Shown here: positions 4,373 through 5,379 of the stretch, piece after piece
Layout: each line of letters begins with the position of its first letter
Numbering within the stretch: position 1 is the first letter of the stretch
NCBI GenBank assembly: GCA_027023175.1
Contig: JALVWW010000004.1
Coordinates: 1-5,379 of the forward strand
Reading direction: 5' to 3'
From: Campylobacterales bacterium
GTDB lineage: Bacteria > Campylobacterota > Campylobacteria > Campylobacterales > JALSKU01
Length of the DNA stretch: 5,379 bases
The notes under the pieces: generated by a model
The model's input: only the letters and a program-made list of their open reading frames with translations
What the model was told of the DNA's origin: nothing
The model's database searches: none
Program-made: the position numbers and the translations under genes

Positions 4373-4420
4373 TTCCCTACTTCTTGACAAAGAAGGGAAA
4401 ACATTGTATGATTTCCCTAC
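4373..4420. promoter_or_regulatory. Candidate operator set, type A, last copy
   Basis: TTCCCTAC at 4373-4380 and 4413-4420, with inverted GAAGGGAA at 4392-4399. Identical to the set at 1249-1296. Confidence 0.45.
4384..4412 (+). promoter_or_regulatory. Sigma70 promoter of rep copy 4, type A
   Basis: TTGACA (4384-4389), 17 bases, TATGAT (4407-4412). Identical to the promoter at 1260-1288. Confidence 0.85.
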
Positions 4421-4429
4421 CAAAATATC

Positions 4430-4476
4430 AAAAAAAAAGCCTACTAACTCCCCCGCCAAGAGTTGTTAGTAGGCTT
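4430..4476 (-). terminator. Leader hairpin, also the minus-strand terminator, type A, last copy
   Basis: Identical to 1306-1352: 12-bp stem at 4437-4448 and 4465-4476, with T9 on the minus strand. Confidence 0.75.
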
Positions 4477-4489
4477 ATAAAGGCCGTGT
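4430..4489 (-). ncRNA. Predicted ~60-nt antisense RNA, type A, last copy
   Basis: Same prediction as 1306-1365. The extended -10 is at 4504-4496 on the minus strand. The sequence is identical, so this RNA would act on the leaders of both copies 2 and 4. Confidence 0.55.
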
Positions 4490-4490
4490 A

Positions 4491-5288
4491 ATGCAATTAT
4501 ATCAAAATACTTGGCTATACTTCCACCTATTTGGTGCAGAAGGGTATGAGTTTTTAGAATACAATCTGCCCCACCCTAATTTTTTGATGCACTCTAATCT
4601 TGGTGTATTTATCGGCTGGTTAATTAAAGGCTACCCTGGAACTGCTAAAAGTAAAGACTACTTTAACGACATCATTGCAAGATTTATTATTGCTTTTAAA
4701 GAATACAAACCTGAAAGACTACCTTATCGTCCCTACCTAAAAAGAGAAGCTATCGTTAATTTAAATCAAATCTACGACTTAAAACTCTTTCAAAATTTAC
4801 CCTCTCTTTACTGGGCTAATAAAAAACATATATGGTCGACTGATAGTGTAGGAACAATAGACCAAATTTTCTGGGCTATTAAACTCTACACAGAAGAGCT
4901 GATAAAAGAGTTTGGAGAAGGTATTCCTGTGCCTTACGAGTTTTTAGAAGATTTTGCATTAAGGAATTTTTTCGATAGAAAAGATAAAAGTACTTTAAGA
5001 GCTAAATGTCGTAATATCTGGAACTGGTATAATGAGAGAAATTGGACTATACCAAAAAGGAGGGACTGGAAAATGACAAGAAGTGAAAGAGCTAAAAAAA
5101 ATGCAGAATTAAAAAAACAAAGGGCAAGAGCTGTATTGCTTGGATTTATTCAAAATAACCTTTTAGCTGATGAATATAAAAAAGCTGATGGTACTTGGAA
5201 TGTAACTAAATTATCAAAAGCAACCAAATTAGACCCAAAAACTATTAGAAAACATCTAAAAGAACTAAAAGAAGAAGGCTTACTATGA
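4491..5288 (+). CDS. Replication-initiator-like protein, copy 4 (array edge, diverged)
   Basis: This is a complete 265-residue copy. The first ~190 bp match copy 2 exactly. From 4682 about 23 substitutions appear, roughly 18 of them silent. The five amino-acid changes from copy 2 are all mild: L67I, V88I, T94I, E192D and I215V. This pattern shows long-term selection on the protein, so the family is functional. The helix-turn-helix is unchanged, as are the two AGG codons forming the internal Shine-Dalgarno. The stop overlaps the ATG of an intact downstream gene as ATGA, so this copy keeps the native operon arrangement. Confidence 0.87.
   Translation: MQLYQNTWLYFHLFGAEGYEFLEYNLPHPNFLMHSNLGVFIGWLIKGYPGTAKSKDYFNDIIARFIIAFKEYKPERLPYRPYLKREAIVNLNQIYDLKLFQNLPSLYWANKKHIWSTDSVGTIDQIFWAIKLYTEELIKEFGEGIPVPYEFLEDFALRNFFDRKDKSTLRAKCRNIWNWYNERNWTIPKRRDWKMTRSERAKKNAELKKQRARAVLLGFIQNNLLADEYKKADGTWNVTKLSKATKLDPKTIRKHLKELKEEGLL
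4496..4504 (-). promoter_or_regulatory. Extended -10 for antisense RNA, last copy
   Basis: TGATATAAT on the minus strand, identical to the other copies. Confidence 0.5.
5073..5288 (+). CDS. Possible internally started 71-residue HTH protein, copy 4
   Basis: The internal AAGGAGGG and ATG are kept although the neighbouring codon changed (GAG to GAC, E192D) and many third positions nearby differ. The only difference in this product is I215V. Confidence 0.42.
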   Translation: MTRSERAKKNAELKKQRARAVLLGFIQNNLLADEYKKADGTWNVTKLSKATKLDPKTIRKHLKELKEEGLL

Positions 5289-5379
5289 CAAAACAAGAGC
5301 TTCTACAAATTGCAGGAGAACTCACAAAAAATATCGGTCTTGGTATCTTTGTAAATGGAGTTTATGGAATCAGTGATGG
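5285..5379 (+). CDS. Unidentified gene translationally coupled to rep (3' end outside window)
   Basis: ATG at 5285 overlaps the rep stop as ATGA, with GAAGAAGG just upstream, so coupled translation is likely. The visible part starts MTKQELLQIAGELTKNIGLG and continues open to the window edge (31 complete codons). After an amphipathic start there is a glycine- and hydrophobic-rich stretch (GLGIFVNGVYGI) that could be the start of a membrane segment. I do not recognise the family. In copies 1-3 this gene is cut after about 14 codons. A plasmid gene working with rep is an inference from position only. Confidence 0.7.
   Translation, partial: MTKQELLQIAGELTKNIGLGIFVNGVYGISD

Larger units (their letters stand above)
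3768..5324 (+). repeat. Array unit 4 (last copy, type A control region, diverged rep)
   Basis: The left part, including the type A promoter and the first ~190 bp of rep, is identical by eye to the unit 2 arrangement. From 4682 onward it carries about 23 substitutions in rep. It runs past the junction point (about 5324) into the undisturbed downstream gene, so it marks the right edge of the array. Confidence 0.88.

Noticed and set aside
1..5379. CRISPR array
   Set aside because: The repeats are ~1.56 kb with genes inside. No short regularly spaced repeats with unique spacers are present.

Overview
The window is an AT-rich bacterial stretch dominated by a head-to-tail array of a ~1.56 kb unit. 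By eye it holds one partial copy (1-643), two complete copies (about 644-2208, 1565 bp; 2209-3767, 1559 bp) and a last copy (3768 to about 5324, running on to the window end). Each unit carries, in order, a strongly structured palindromic element, an AT-rich stretch with nested stem-loops, a hairpin cluster, a near-consensus sigma70 promoter, a leader with a 12-bp hairpin, a 265-codon gene for a replication-initiator-like protein ending in a helix-turn-helix, and the first codons of a following gene. This looks like a plasmid or plasmid-derived replicon control module that has been amplified. The host cannot be named from sequence alone: codons are AT-rich, AGA is the preferred arginine codon, and the promoters are of the general proteobacterial/firmicute type.

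The protein resembles, from memory of the family, ColE2-type Rep proteins (Replicase domain followed by a PriCT-1-like region and a C-terminal HTH). The residues expected at the family's acidic catalytic site are not evident, so it may be a diverged initiator or a regulator descended from one. Among the four copies most differences are synonymous, so the protein appears to be maintained by selection. A very strong internal Shine-Dalgarno sequence precedes Met195 in every copy and could give a 71-residue DNA-binding product.

Control region: two alleles occur. Copies 2 and 4 have type A, copy 3 has type B. They share only the -35, the -10 and a short core. The three candidate operator half-sites and the entire leader hairpin sequence differ, while geometry is kept. 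In both alleles the leader hairpin, read on the minus strand, is a textbook intrinsic terminator (12-bp stem, then 7-9 T). An extended -10 (TGATATAAT) lies on the minus strand just inside the gene. Together they predict a ~55-60 nt antisense RNA covering the leader and ribosome binding site. Antisense control of rep translation is the classical way such plasmids set copy number and incompatibility.

Array edges: in copies 1-3 the gene after rep, overlapping it by ATGA, is cut after ~14 codons and a stop follows at once. In the last copy it stays open to the window end. The native order is therefore rep followed by this gene, and the array was built by duplication with its junction beside the structured element. 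The last copy matches copy 2 through the promoter and first ~190 bp of rep, then differs by ~4%. The array is thus a mosaic shaped by recombination or gene conversion and not a simple recent amplification.
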